64,000 bases of DNA from Entonaema liquescens (lineage: Eukaryota > Ascomycota > Sordariomycetes > Xylariales > Xylariaceae), in NCBI GenBank assembly GCA_902805475.1, contig CADCSX010000006.1, positions 1,798,001 through 1,862,000 of the forward strand. Reading direction: 5' to 3'. Under the pieces are notes generated by a model. The model was not told the DNA's origin. It did not search any database and was given only the letters and a program-made list of their open reading frames with translations. A program made the translations under genes and the position numbers. This document shows positions 24,381 through 36,406 of the stretch, in pieces (within the stretch, counting starts at the first letter, position 1; the number at the start of each line of letters is the position of its first letter).

Positions 24381-26279
24381 ATAGGACCCGAGGCTCCGAC
24401 ACAATGAACAGACTGTTCAAAACTACCTGCCAGCCTGCGCAGCTAATAAATAAAAAATAGCAACAAGGCCGGAGTACCTTAAAATACATACCTACCTTAC
24501 GAATGTTAGGTTAGGTACACGTAAGACCTATTTGGGTCCTGATTGTCATAGGTTAACCTTCACTGGTAGGTATTTTTAAACAGCGGGTACCAATATACCA
24601 CATGCGTTTCCAAAGCCTAAAAATTGAAACTTGAAATAGCTGTTAACCGTTGGTTAAAACCGTCCTCTAATCTATAATAGGTAGTAAATACTATTGCGAC
24701 CCTACCCAACGCGACCAACGCTAAGACACAAGCGGACGGAACACGGCAGACAGGGCTAATAATACCTAACAACCAGGCTAATACAAGGTACATGCCGAAA
24801 GGGTAATGCACAAATTCGCACTTTACCCTGCTTAACTTCTAGCGCTATATTTATTCCGCATGGGCAAACGGTTATGTCCGCTACTATGGACATAGCATGT
24901 ATTAATTCAACTTGATTCAACATAACCTGACCTTCCCCATAGATAAATTCAAATAGGCAGAACAAAATAAATATAATTTTCAATTTCAATTTCAACCTCA
25001 TCAATTCTTATTTTCTTTCCAGGTTCCAGCTGATGTTATTCTTAGCGTCCATTCATAAGTGGTCACGATACCTTTTCCATCAGACTCTTCTGCATAGGCA
25101 TACGGCAAGGTAGCTAGCTGATGTGTCCCCCCCCCCCCTCTCTCTACCTAGAATACTTACACGTGCGGTCTACTGTTTGCTGATGTCTGCTGCTTGTCTG
25201 GTTAGTACACGTCGATACCATTGGCCCCAAATAAATCTATTAATCCAATCCAGTTTAGGTGAAACATTAAGAACATCAACGGCTCACATTCGCAAAATTG
25301 GGTAGATGGGTACAGTGACAACAGTCGGAAAAGAAAAGAAAACGACTTGTCAACATCCCGTCAACGTGCCTAATCACGTCCACACACATCTGCCCTGCGC
25401 ATACCCGCATGCTACATTGCTACATTGGGGCATGCTACATAGAAAACCCAAGCAACAACACTTCCAGAAATAACAATTGTTCTAGATCTTATTTTTCTTT
25501 TTTTTTCTTTTTCCTTCTTTTCTCCACAGGCTCGTTTCTTCTATCTCTGCCTTGGACTTGGATGTCTCTCTCCCAGCCTTATGGGGAACCAAACCTTCTG
25601 GATTGACGCAGTCGAAAGCTGAAAGAATCGAAACGGTATAGGTCCAAAAAAAAAAAGACGCTATATTACTTTTGAGCTAAAGTGAGCAAATTCGAGAGCG
25701 TATTTTGATGTGTTATGTCAAGTTGTGTTGTTACTGTTTGGTTTATTATTTATTCATTTAATTTTTGACTCGCGTATGAAATGTTTGTTTCGGATATTCT
25801 TTTCTCTCAAGTTTCGGTAGACAGGACCATCTTTTAACACAAACCCAATCTTATGCATCTACAGTAAAAATAAAAATAAAAATAAAAAAGGTCTCTCAAG
25901 TGGCCTTCAAGTGGCAGCCCAAGTAAACTTTAAAAGGTACTGTACTTAATCATGCATTAGTGGCTAAGCTGAGGCTTGCTGTTGCCCGCGTTCAAACTCA
26001 ATTACCTCCGCTATTGGGCGTCAGCCTCACTCTCAAGACATTCAACTCCGATATTCCTTCCCATAGTTGGGCATAAACACACAAAACAATTCGACGGGTT
26101 TTAGATGGCGTCATTATCAACTAAATGGTCAATCTAAAAAAAAGAGGTCAACTCCAAAGACAATCGGGATTAAACTTATCCGGGTTTTCCCATTCGTGAT
26201 ACGGCATGGTCGTCATAGTCAACATTAATCTCGGGTTTTCTTTGATCTCGCCTGTCCCTCATCCCCTCATTCTTTCACA

Positions 26280-27342
26280 ATGTCCGGGTGGGAGAGCCGC
26301 AAGAGGTTATACGAATGGAGAGTTATGCAACGCAGAGGTCGTAATAAAGTCCTAAAAGCGTCAAAGGATCCTACGGCACGAGCCCGGCTCTATGCCGAGA
26401 TCGTGTCTCCGAAGCCCGTAGTACTCCACATTTCAGAGTCCGATCGTATCTCGGCCTTAACTTCCCTTCCAGCATTCCTTCTTAAAGGCCCCGCAGTATA
26501 TCCCGGACAGGCCCAGATCACTAATCAGGGATATCGATCCTTCCTTACCACTTTTCCCGCCGAAGTCCGAAATATCATCTACAGTTATGCCGTAGGCTAT
26601 CCTACATGTCGAAATCTATACGACTACTACTATAACCAAAAAGAAAATAACCAAAAGGGAAAGTCCAAGATCAAGATTATTCTTCGGACGCCTACTATAC
26701 TCCTCCTTTGCAAGCAGATGACAAGAGAGGCATTAAGTCTTCTCTGCCTCCAGCCTTTTGTCATCGACCGCATTCCACCATGGATTATGGGCAACTCATC
26801 ACCCCTTTCCATAGTCAACTTCATTAGCAGAGCCACTTTACAAAACCTTCGATTTGTTCAGATTAAAATCTCACTCGGTGATAGTATCGAGTTCGGAAGC
26901 GGGAAGGTATGGCTTAAGCTACTGAACGACGTGCTAGATGCCTGGTCGGAACGCAACTCCCTCGTTCGGTTGGAAATCATGTTTAAGCTTTCGCACGTTA
27001 ATAAACCTAATATATGGGTTTACGAACTGGACGATTACGAGAGGTTTGTGGACAAGGTATGTAAATGCCCTCGTGCCCCTCGTAACAACAATATGGCTGA
27101 CGTGGGCTTACGATTCTCTAGCTGAATTACTTCGAGTTTAGGCACGGATCAAAACCGGGCTTGATTCGTTGGGAACATTGGGTCATAGATTTCGACTATG
27201 CTTATCGAGTTGGGCATAGAAGTAAGTCACGGAGGCGATCCCCTCATTTGTACTTTTGGAAAGCTAATCGATTATAGATCCCCTGGTTCGAGTGCATCCT
27301 GACCCATACATATGGCAAGGAAGCGTTATCGAATGGCTCTGA
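26280..27342 (+). CDS. F-box-like hypothetical protein
   Basis: Three exons (26280..27056, 27122..27221, 27278..27342) give 313 residues; the introns start GTATGT and GTAAGT and end TAG. A segment near residue 90, FPAEVRNIIYSYAVGY, resembles the degenerate F-box-like motif (LPxEhRxxIYxY) found in large fungal families of uncharacterised proteins that carry a C-terminal interaction region. The rest is mixed helix/strand with no catalytic motif I recognise. Without splicing the frame stops at 27125; splicing recovers a conserved-looking C-terminus (LNYFEFRHGSK). The gene stands alone between two long non-coding regions. A role as an SCF substrate adaptor is only a family-level guess. Confidence 0.7.
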
Positions 27343-29149
27343 GCAAGCATCAATCGTGTGCAATTATGGCCATGTGGCTTATTATGAAGACCCTTGATAT
27401 TGAGAAGGACACAGATATCACCGCTCAACGGGGTGAAGGCAAGAACGAATAAATCTTACAGACATATCCACAGAAGCATACGGCGTTTGGAAGGTATATA
27501 CCCAGGTTATGATTTGGTCTTTACGGCGTGCTTTTTTTTTTTCCTTCCCGAAGGAATCTTGGAGTGTTTCTAGAAGACTCTCTCCATAGTTAGTTCAAGA
27601 TGATTTACCTTCAGTAGCGCTGACTTATCTTAATATTACTAATAAAGAACCTATAAAAACATCCGTACATTGCATATTCAGACGTCAGGCCATAATACAA
27701 CTACTATAGGTCTAGCGGCTTAATCATATCGTAGAGCGGCGAAGGGGGCTTGCTAAAGTCTGACCCGAAGCCCTGTGAGCCCAGTTAGTTAGTTTGATGT
27801 GTGAGATCAATCAAGTCAGATATCCTTACCATACAACTAACACTCTCGGCATACCATCCATACCAAACACAGGTATACACACCTAACTTCTATCTCCTTC
27901 CACTTTCCATCTAAGAAAAGATCTCGTTCTTCCCGAGCGATCCCTCCGGGTCCTCTACCCTTCAGCCGCAGACCCAACCTATCTCAAAGCCTTCTCTAAT
28001 AGCCTTTTTCCCCACCCCCGCGTAAGTGGAAGCACACTCCTCCCATTCTCATATCGTCTCTCGTCCAACCCTAACCTGCCCCGCTCTCTCTCTCTCTCTC
28101 TCTTCCTCTCCCTCTCGCCCATGCCGTACCATTCGGACGACGCCGACGCGGCATGTAACACTGCGCGTATACCAAAGCATACCCCGAAGGAAGCGATCCC
28201 GCGTACGTAAGCGCCACCCCCTCTCCCTGGGGGTTTTTTTTTCTTTTTTTTTTCCCTCTTTCTTGTGCTTCTTCCTCCCCACCCGGCACTGAGTGCTAAT
28301 TGGGCGGTGCTGGGATTAAATATCTCCGGTCAGCCTTACCGCGGATTCCTGAAGGAAGCCAAGCGCGCAACCACCCCCTACACCACCCCCTTCCGATACT
28401 ACCTAATCTGATCTGATACATCGCGGGAACCGCCAGACCCCCCCTTTTTGCCTCCCCCAGCCCTATGAGCCTTTGTGTGTGCAGTATTATGCTATGCACT
28501 TCGCTTAGTAAGAGATGATTTATGCGCAAAGCGCTAAGGACACATACGTACAGGCAGGTAAGGTAAGGTGTGGCTTTTTTTTTGTTTTTGTTTTTGTTTT
28601 TTTCAACCCCCTTTCCCGCTAAACCCCTTATTCTGCTGAGCCCAGCAACTGGGTCCAGTCCAAAACCTGTTCGGAAGGGTATTCCGAACAGTGCTAGTTT
28701 CTAGAGACGTCTACGAGGGTATCGTATCATACCATCTATGCATTTTCGGATATTGACATTGGTTTCACACAAAGACACAAAACGAAGCAAATATTATAAT
28801 ATGCCTTAGGTAGATAGCGTAACAAGAACCCGTTACTCGGGATGAAAACATTGAACATTATGAAATATGAATCTTGTGATCGTGTATATCCAGCCCAGCT
28901 GTAAGTCATATTCCGCTGGTGTAGAGCGCCTTTTGGCCTAGATCTATCTTCTATATACGCAGTGGTATCTCTAAAAGTTCCTCCCCCAAAGGCCCCCCTA
29001 GCTAAAGGCGGGAAAACAAGGAAAGGGGGGGAGAAGGAAAACGACAAAGAGCCACCCAAAGTAGATCGCCAACCTAGACGCCTAACTAATGCAGAACCAT
29101 CATAGATAAACATGTCCTCCTTATATCGTTTCTTACGTTCTTAGCGTAA
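27343..29149. other. 1.8-kb convergent intergenic region
   Basis: 3' flanks of two convergent genes. It contains a CT microsatellite (about 28085-28104), poly-T tracts near 28235 and 28577, and a perfect 10-bp hairpin at 28667-28691. Short frames in the CT-rich part are low complexity and not called as genes. Confidence 0.5.
28667..28691. other. perfect 10-bp inverted repeat with 5-nt loop
   Basis: The arm CTGTTCGGAA (28667-28676) and its exact reverse complement (28682-28691) flank a GGGTA loop. As RNA on either strand it would fold into a stable hairpin. It lies in the convergent intergenic region about 460 bp beyond the stop codon of the zinc-finger gene. Confidence 0.8.
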
Positions 29150-32100
29150 CTACTCTTCTGGAGAGTACTTCTTCCTCTTACTAGGTCTCCGATTTGCGTC
29201 GTCCCCGACGAAGTGATTCTTATCAATTTGATGCTGGCGTAGATTATCCTGGCGGTTCTTGTACTGACTGTTGCATCCGGGGAAGGGACATTTGTATATT
29301 ACCGGTGGACCCGTTGAATGCTGCATCTTCTTGTGCTTTGCCATACTGCCCTTGAACCATTGCGGGTCTCCCTTTGGACGGTAGCCACACATGTCGCACG
29401 CATCGTTCGCTTCCACTTTATTGACCGAGGAAGATATCGACTTTGGTGGTTCGATGTGAGCCGGTGAGAGAGGCTTTGGCCTAGTTGGAACGGGAATTGG
29501 CGATGGGAGACCTGGCGGCGCTGCAAACGTATTGTCAGGTGTACCGGCGTGAGATGTAGTTTCAGCGAAAGCTTCGGGGGCAATCGTTGGGGGTGGAACA
29601 CTGGTGCTGATGTCTTGAAGGGCCATGGGACCAAGTTGCGGGTTAAAATTCGGTGTGCCTGTGAGCCCTGTTTGGCTTTGCTGAGAAGAGCCCGTGCCTA
29701 GGCCCACGAAGTAGCTTCCATCAATGCCGGTGTTGTTTTCAAAGTTGAAGGGGTCGAGAAACGGGTTAAACCCTGATTCAGATAGCTCCAACGGAAATGC
29801 GGTAGAATCTGTCTGGAGATGTTGAGTATCAGATGCAATTGTTCGAACCAGAGCTTCCACCAACGATATTCCTAGAGTCTGATATCTTGTCCTGGATTGG
29901 AATCCCTGCTCGGGGTAAATCGGGCCACAAAGTTTCCTGACTCGCGGGACGTAGTCATTAAAGAGGTCGGAAGAGTCCAAGGAATTCTGTTATCCTCCTT
30001 GTTAGATACTACACGAAGAGTAATTGGTCTAAGACGAGTTTTTGGTGGAAATGACGGCCGTTCCGACGATCTTGAGCCAATACATCTACCATTTCATCTA
30101 ACAGAGGGGAAACTTACTTTGCCAGCTTGCAATATCGCGAGTTCGAGCTTGCGGACAGTGGTGATCCCGCCAACCCGAACCTTTCGCTTAATCTCTTCGA
30201 GTCTTGGCGGTAACATATCAAAGTGTTGGAATCTAGTACTTAGGTTTTGAACGATATAGTCGACCGTTATTGCGAAGGGAGTGTCGTCCAAAGAGCTTGG
30301 CTGTGTTTCTGCAACGTGGGTGGAATAAAGAGGAGACGTGAAAACCTCATCTGATCTTGGTGGGCCACTGGTTATAACGGAATTTTCGATTTCTATTATT
30401 GCGGTTAATGGTATTCGTAGACAGTATCATAGATGCGACTTACCATCAAGGAAGCTTTGTGCTACGGTAACAAGAGGGTCGAGTTCCAAATTGATCCTCG
30501 AGCCTGTTCGATACTCAGGTTCTTTGCCCTTGGAACTTGACGATCCATCCGTACGGGATCTAAAGGCCTGCGGTTGTTCCTCTATTGTCGGTTGCCAGAT
30601 TGCTACCACGATCTGCGTATAGTATTCACGGTGAGCTGGCCCAAGGAAGCGTCGGTAAGCAAGGGCTTGTTGGTACAGTGCGTAGCAACGAGTTACAAGT
30701 TCGTTTTCGTGGATTACGAGGGAGAATGCGTAAACAAGGTGTATAAAGCAGAGGTAGTCAAAGGGATCCGTAACGTTATCTCCCTGTAGCATCCTTCTTA
30801 GGCTCGAAAGGCCATTCAATGCCACTGATTTTGGCGACTGTGCCTGTAGTTGCTCGACTAGCGGGTTTCCTTCGATAGGCGATAGTTTATATCTTGAGGA
30901 CGAAATATGTTCCTGTAAAGTAACCCAGACCGACTCGACAAGGGTCCTGGTCTCTGGGCTACGATCTTGCGGCTCGAGGAATCCGGACGGCATGCTGGTG
31001 GGCTTAGGGTTGGAACCTGTAAACATCATATTGACGGATGTTGAAAGAGAGATCTCTGTATTTACGGACTGCATCCACGAATAGTCATCCCTGGGCTCAA
31101 AAGAGAATAACATCGGATCGGAAAGTCCACGGGGTATGGATAACAAGTCATCACCTGGTAGTTCAGGCATGTTGTCAACCATATAGTTACACGTGTCGTC
31201 TGGACATGGGGCTGTGGGCTTTGCTGCAGTTAAGATTTCTTCTGGCCGGGATGCTGGTAACAGGTCATTTGGACTTAGAGGTGTTATCGGGGATGTCATC
31301 GCGGTATCGATACTTGAACCCATGGTCCAGGCTCCGGAACTGTTTGAAGTTGCGCTCCAAGGAGTGATTGGTGATATGTTATGCGAGCTTTTCGTTGATC
31401 GGAGCGACGAGCTTGGGGAAAGGTGTTTAGTACGGGGGACATTCCTATAACGGTCTATGTGAGTATCTAAGGCTAGTGAGGGTCGATGCCCCCCTGAACT
31501 TGTTGGCATTAAATTAGGCGGAGGCATGGAAACATCTTGATGAAGTTGTTGCTGCGTTGAGTATTGCGCTAAAGGCTCACTGTGCCTCGGAAGTATGGTC
31601 GCCTGGGAGGGCACCATAATCCCCGGTGTAGCATTATGCGATCGATCTGGGGTCGTGGGGAAATCTACGGGTTGTGTGGCATAGTTGATGGGGTCGAGCT
31701 CAGCTGTCGGTAGCATTTGTCTAGAGTCTAACTCGTGTATTTCTGTACCATTCAGTTCTATCTGAGGACGAGGCTGGGCTTGCTGTTGCTGTGGCTGTTC
31801 TCGTTGCTGCTGACGCTGCAGAAGTTGCTGCCGCACGCTCTGCTCATCTAGATCGATTACGAGAGAATCATAGCTAGGGGGAGGTATTGTGATGTCTTCC
31901 TGGAAGTCAGAATGTGGCGTTCTTCGTGTTTTGTTTCCTATATTCGAGAAGAAGCTTCTGGCCATGTTGATAATACGTCTTCGCTTGGTCGGGTGGCCTG
32001 TACAACATCGACATTTCCCATCGTTATATCGTTCGATTTTCATGCAGTCGTAGCATACGTATTCACCAGTTTTTAGGTGTTGGCACTTAGTCAGATGTCT

Positions 32101-32487
32101 TAGCATCGCTTCATGGTCGTCGAATCGCTCTCCGCATAAGAGGAGAGGGCATTTTAGACGCTCGCTCGCTGCCATTCGAACCGATTTGTTTCGCTTAACG
32201 GCAGCCCATACGATGAATCTCTGTAATGCACATTCCTCCCCCGGAATCTCTCGAGTCCTTGAGAGGTTAGTATATTCAGAACCACGATAATACCCCATCG
32301 CTACTCACGCGCATGGCGATGGCGCCCGTGGGTTAGATTCCGATCGCAGGCTCGAGTTCGACTGTCGCCTAGAGTCGAGAGAAGAGGACCGTACCGTCGC
32401 GTGTTGCCCGACCGGCGGGTCTAAATCGAACAAAGTGGCATCAATAGAGGCCGACTCAGTAGTGGCAAAGCTCTTTTTCGGATCCAT
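29150..32487 (-). CDS. zinc-finger (C2H2-type) transcription factor-like protein
   Basis: Four exons, complement(29150..29986, 30118..30308, 30444..32218, 32309..32487), give 993 residues with an unbroken frame. The N-terminal part has a Cys/His cluster (C83-x4-C88, H95, H101, C105, H107), then a C-x2-C plus CRCC knot and an HPTKRRR basic stretch. A long Ser/Pro/Gln-rich middle includes a poly-Gln patch near residue 175. The C-terminus holds two finger-like units: CDMCGYRP followed by HKKMQH, and CPFPGCNSQY followed by HQIDKNH, then a basic tail. Paired terminal fingers around a long disordered middle are common in fungal nuclear regulators of unknown target. The first intron acceptor is uncertain by two bases; I chose the one that keeps frame. 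No gene name is justified. Confidence 0.82.
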
Positions 32488-33200
32488 TGCTACAACAGAC
32501 GTTTGGTCTATAGACTAGCACTTGAACGGAATGAGAGAGGTCGGGGCCAAACGGATCGCCACCGATCCATGACTTTATTTTGAAGGATCTAGAAAATTGC
32601 TCTGCTACCCTGAATATGACGATGTAGGACTTTTTGGTACTGGTGCAGGTGCAGCAGTACTTGTACCCTAGGACCAGCGGTAACGAAGACCGACTAATAA
32701 CAACAGATGCAGCCATTGGTGACCACTAACAGGCTCCCTCAGGACCTCCCCTTGTAATTACTATCGGCAGTGCGTTTATCTTACCGTTCGCGGTTCGCGG
32801 CTCGCAGGGCTGCATGAGAGCGCAAGAGATGGGAGTTGGGGTCCAAAATTTGACTCGGTGAAGTACGCAGGCAACAAGGCAGAATGGACCCCAAATTACG
32901 CCTTGTACTCAGATGCAAAAGCCAGCTGAGTGGGAATTGCTTGCTGACTGCAGGACTCGGGCGTGGTCCAATCAAAAGCACAGCGTGAAAAGACACAATT
33001 GCTTAAGGATAAAGCCAGAAAGCGACGCTATTCGAGCTTAAAAACTTGAATGAGAACCCTTTCATCAAATCTCTCGGATTTGGACGTATAGGTGCTTTGG
33101 TAGTATCTCGGGAACTCCTTGGCAAATTATCTTCATGAAGGAGAAGAGCTCTAGAAGCAACCCCAGACCACGGAGGATCGTGGTAATACACCTACCACTA

Positions 33201-33245
33201 CCAGAGGACCCAGGGGACCCAGGGGACCCAGGGGACACAGGGGAG
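33201..33245. repeat. nine-base tandem repeat (CAGGGGACC)
   Basis: About four copies of a nine-base unit, the outer ones imperfect, in non-coding DNA upstream of the zinc-finger gene. Confidence 0.8.
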
Positions 33246-34000
33246 CCATTTAAGAATATTCCGCATTTTAGAATATGAGCTTGTCTGTCCTCAAAATGGC
33301 TTAGGTTCGGGCATCCCATGTAGAAAGTGGTAGAGAACGGCAGAATCCGCATTAACGGGGATGACTTTGTGTGCCATGCATAACACATTAGCCATTAGCT
33401 CTGTGAGATGAGTATAAAATGGTAATGGAATTCTTAACATGAGCCATGTTTGTTGCATCACTAATTTTCTAGATGGGAGCGAACCGATGCTGTGTCCGGG
33501 GGTGGCTTGATATGGTGAGATGGTGATCCATCACCGCCTTGTAGGGCTGGGAAAAGATGACAGAAGCGACATGGGGGTGGGACGGGGATAAAGGGAACTT
33601 GTCTTGGAGCTTAGGCCATCCCCCGGACTTCCAAGGTTTTTACTTAATACTTTTCTTACGAGAGATTTTGTGGCGCGATGTGGCTAAATCAGTGGCTGTG
33701 ATGTTCTGCCGAGCAGATACTAAGTATTAGATCTACCTCTCGGGCTCTACTTATCCGGGCAAGTTCTACCTTGATGGATCAGGTCCTTAAGAGGTCTGCT
33801 TGTTTATGTAAGGAGTTAAGGACTTTCCCAAGCTTTAGACCTGCATATGCAACTTCATTTGATTAGTAGTGATGGATATCAGCATAGCATAATATTGATA
33901 TTTCTTTGAAGAGTAAACTCTATAAGCGAGCATCGGTAAAAAAGAAGTCATTCAGTAACGGACATTTGAGCATATTATTGATACATTAGCTGATCACTTA

Positions 34001-34060
34001 CATACATGGACATACATGGACATACATGGACATACATGGACATACATGGACATACATGGA
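34001..34060. repeat. six perfect copies of CATACATGGA
   Basis: Six identical decamers head to tail. The perfection suggests recent expansion and likely length variation between strains. It lies in intergenic DNA. Confidence 0.95.
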
Positions 34061-34322
34061 TGTCCAATTATCAGTATCTAATGCATAGGTAATCCCGATT
34101 CCATCCATCGCCTTCTCCTGACTGCCACAACATAATTATCGAAAACTGGCCAATTCTATCTCGTCTTCTTCCTTTAAGGTATAATAAATCTCGGGATACT
34201 CAGAAAAGCCAAGCCGCCTTTTTAAAAATTGAGGATCGCGTGGCTTTAATATTGAAACTCGCCCTTCTCCTTTTATTATCGAATCAATACTTACCGAGCC
34301 TTAATTCGGTAGTAAGTAGTCT

Positions 34323-34547
34323 TTATTGCGTCACCGAAGGGACCAACAAGTCCCCTAACTCGGCTTCTATGTTGCATCTTCTCGACGTCGCAATACCGAG
34401 TGCATATGCAAGCGGGTAGTATGTTTCGTTTATTAGTATGCAGTCGTAGAGTAGTATTCTCCGTTTGGCGTCGACTGATTCTTCTAACTCTAGTTTGCGC
34501 AATTTATTTGTTATACAGAGGGTAAACCTTTGTTGATCATGACGCAT
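34323..34547 (-). CDS. possible small hypothetical protein or remnant
   Basis: An ATG-initiated 74-residue frame starting MRHDQQRFTL. Its composition is protein-like (balanced charged and hydrophobic residues, an ELEESVDAKRRILLYDC stretch), unlike nearby low-complexity frames. I recognise no domain. It could be a real small gene, one exon of a decayed gene, or chance. Confidence 0.22.
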   Translation of the reverse strand: MRHDQQRFTLCITNKLRKLELEESVDAKRRILLYDCILINETYYPLAYALGIATSRRCNIEAELGDLLVPSVTQ

Positions 34548-35939
34548 CTAATTGGGGCTCTTACGGGGAAAATGGAGTTTGTTGGTCTCGAGTCAATTCG
34601 TTCCCAAATATTACGCGTTCAACGTTTCAAGAAACGCAAGTCTGACTCCTGTTGCTCGTCTGTTCGTCTGCTTCCCCCCCGCGCTTTTGTGCTGGGGTCA
34701 ACCCGCTTCTTATCAATGCCTGTCCTCTGAATGGATCTTGGCACTACCCGATGAGAAATCATGGGATTCACCATTCCACCCCACGAGGAAAGGTGACTTT
34801 TTGATAGCTTCTCGTTGGCTTCAATTTTTTTGAACGCCGGACACACCGGGGACCACCAATGATATTCCTAACTAGCAAGGGGTTGCTCTCCTCATTGTCT
34901 CCATCTACGATCTGGAGGGTGATCGACAACCTGGAAACATGTCGATAACTCTTCTAAGTAAACGAGGGACCCTAAACTCGGCTAAGGGACTTATGGAACC
35001 TATGGAACTTTTGGAAACTTAGGGGACTCAGTAAACTAAGTGGACATGGTATACGACATCCATCTGCCACAAAACCGAACCATTTTTTTTAAAACTTGGC
35101 TAGGGATGGTCTAGGCCTCTCTAGTTTCGACAACTTTTGTCTCAAAGTGGTTGTATAACATGATAAAAGCTTCTTCAGATCCATGGTTCTGGTACGCTCT
35201 ATCTCTCTATCTCACGAGGACAACCCTTCCAAGACGAACGATAATGGCATAGGCAGGATTTCGTGCTTGCGACAAGCGTATAGTGGCGTCGTCTATAACC
35301 TCCTATTCGACCATCTTATTCGTCTAACCCCCTACCATACCCTACCATACCCTACATATCCTTTCCTCTTATCAGATAACCACCGGGTGATCGACTGGTA
35401 ACGAGCGTTCCCCGCGGGACGATGTCATCAGTGCAGCGGTCCTCATAGGGAAAACGGAAACGGCTTTTGGTTTATCTGCGAACTATCTTGCGACAGCCCC
35501 AAACATATAAGCATTCCAGCCAAGACTCGCACCCTTTGTCGATCATATTTCTGTCGTTTCGTCTCTTCATTTCTTCATTGTTCCCATTCTCAATTCATCT
35601 CATCTTATTCCGTGGTTTGTTACTTCTTGACGCTGTCGTCATTAATAAACCCAAATAACCAACATCTCACCCCTCACCCCTCCATCTAGAGCTCGTCGCT
35701 TATTAGAGCTTTTGGCGCAAAGTACCTACCCACCTTTATCGAGCTTGTCGTCATTTATTTTTATTTATTATTATCTTCTTTCTTTTCCAGGGTCTTAGAC
35801 CCTTGGGGTCCCAAGCAGCTGGTAAAAAATTACGCTTTTAATTTATCGTGCAAGAAATCATTTATATTTACTCCTGAAGCAGGCTCAGAAAATTTAAATT
35901 GTCCGCCTCAAAGCTGGGCTAACCACACACAACGTCGAG

Positions 35940-36048
35940 ATGGCGCACGTGGCACGAGAGTTAGACCTGAATGCTTGCTATGGGCCCGGCACCGTTATGG
36001 ACAGAATGAACGCGGTGCCGGGCTTAAAGACTAGTACAGGTGAGTAGA
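35940..36048 (+). promoter_or_regulatory. upstream open frame with GC hairpin in leader of GNAT-like gene
   Basis: An ATG at 35940 opens 36 codons (MAHVARELDLNACYGPG start) ending at a TAG inside a good GTGAGT donor at 36040. The frame carries an 11-bp perfect inverted repeat (35984-35994 with 36013-36023, 18-nt loop). A 166-bp intron ending at a CAG (36205) would fit a spliced 5' leader. It could restrain translation of the downstream gene, or be a true first coding exon spliced to an acceptor near 36311. Confidence 0.4.
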
Positions 36049-36406
36049 CGATAATTATTTTTCTTTAAATACCTTCGACGTTTAGTCTCGTGTGGCCTCG
36101 TCTTTTGTTTTTGTCTCAAAAAATTGAAAGTTCAATCTCCGCCGTCTCATTCCATGCCTTTTTTTCATGAGTGACATGGTGTAACTCTCACCTCGCATCC
36201 GTCAGTCGCAAAAATCGCATGAGTTGGACGAGGTAGAAAGCAAAAACCCGGTTATTCGATTCGGACGTAAGACAAAAAAGATAAAAAAAAAAATAGTAGA
36301 GTTATTAGCTTCGGCAAAGCTGATCAGCACTTTTCGGCCAACAGCATTCTTCTTCTTCCTACGGGCGAACCTCGTCGTTAATCCTTCGGCGGTATCAACA
36401 CCGGAT

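Larger units (their letters stand above)
23573..26279. other. 2.7-kb intergenic region with simple repeats
   Basis: Shared upstream region of two divergent genes. It contains GGGAGTAG-type repeats at 24041-24085, a GA microsatellite near 24362-24380, a C-run near 25127-25138 and AAAAAT repeats near 25865-25889. Short open frames here have no domain-like composition. No gene is supported. Confidence 0.5.
32488..36406. other. 3.9-kb region without a firm gene
   Basis: Upstream of the divergent zinc-finger and GNAT-like genes. It contains tandem repeats at 33201-33245 and 34001-34060, a possible 74-codon frame on the minus strand (34323-34547), poly-A/T tracts, and a 5' leader with an upstream frame and hairpin at 35940-36048. 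No transposon or RNA gene is recognised. Confidence 0.5.

Noticed and set aside
28026..28292. plus- and minus-strand frames around the CT microsatellite
   Set aside because: The frames come from low-complexity CT/GA sequence.
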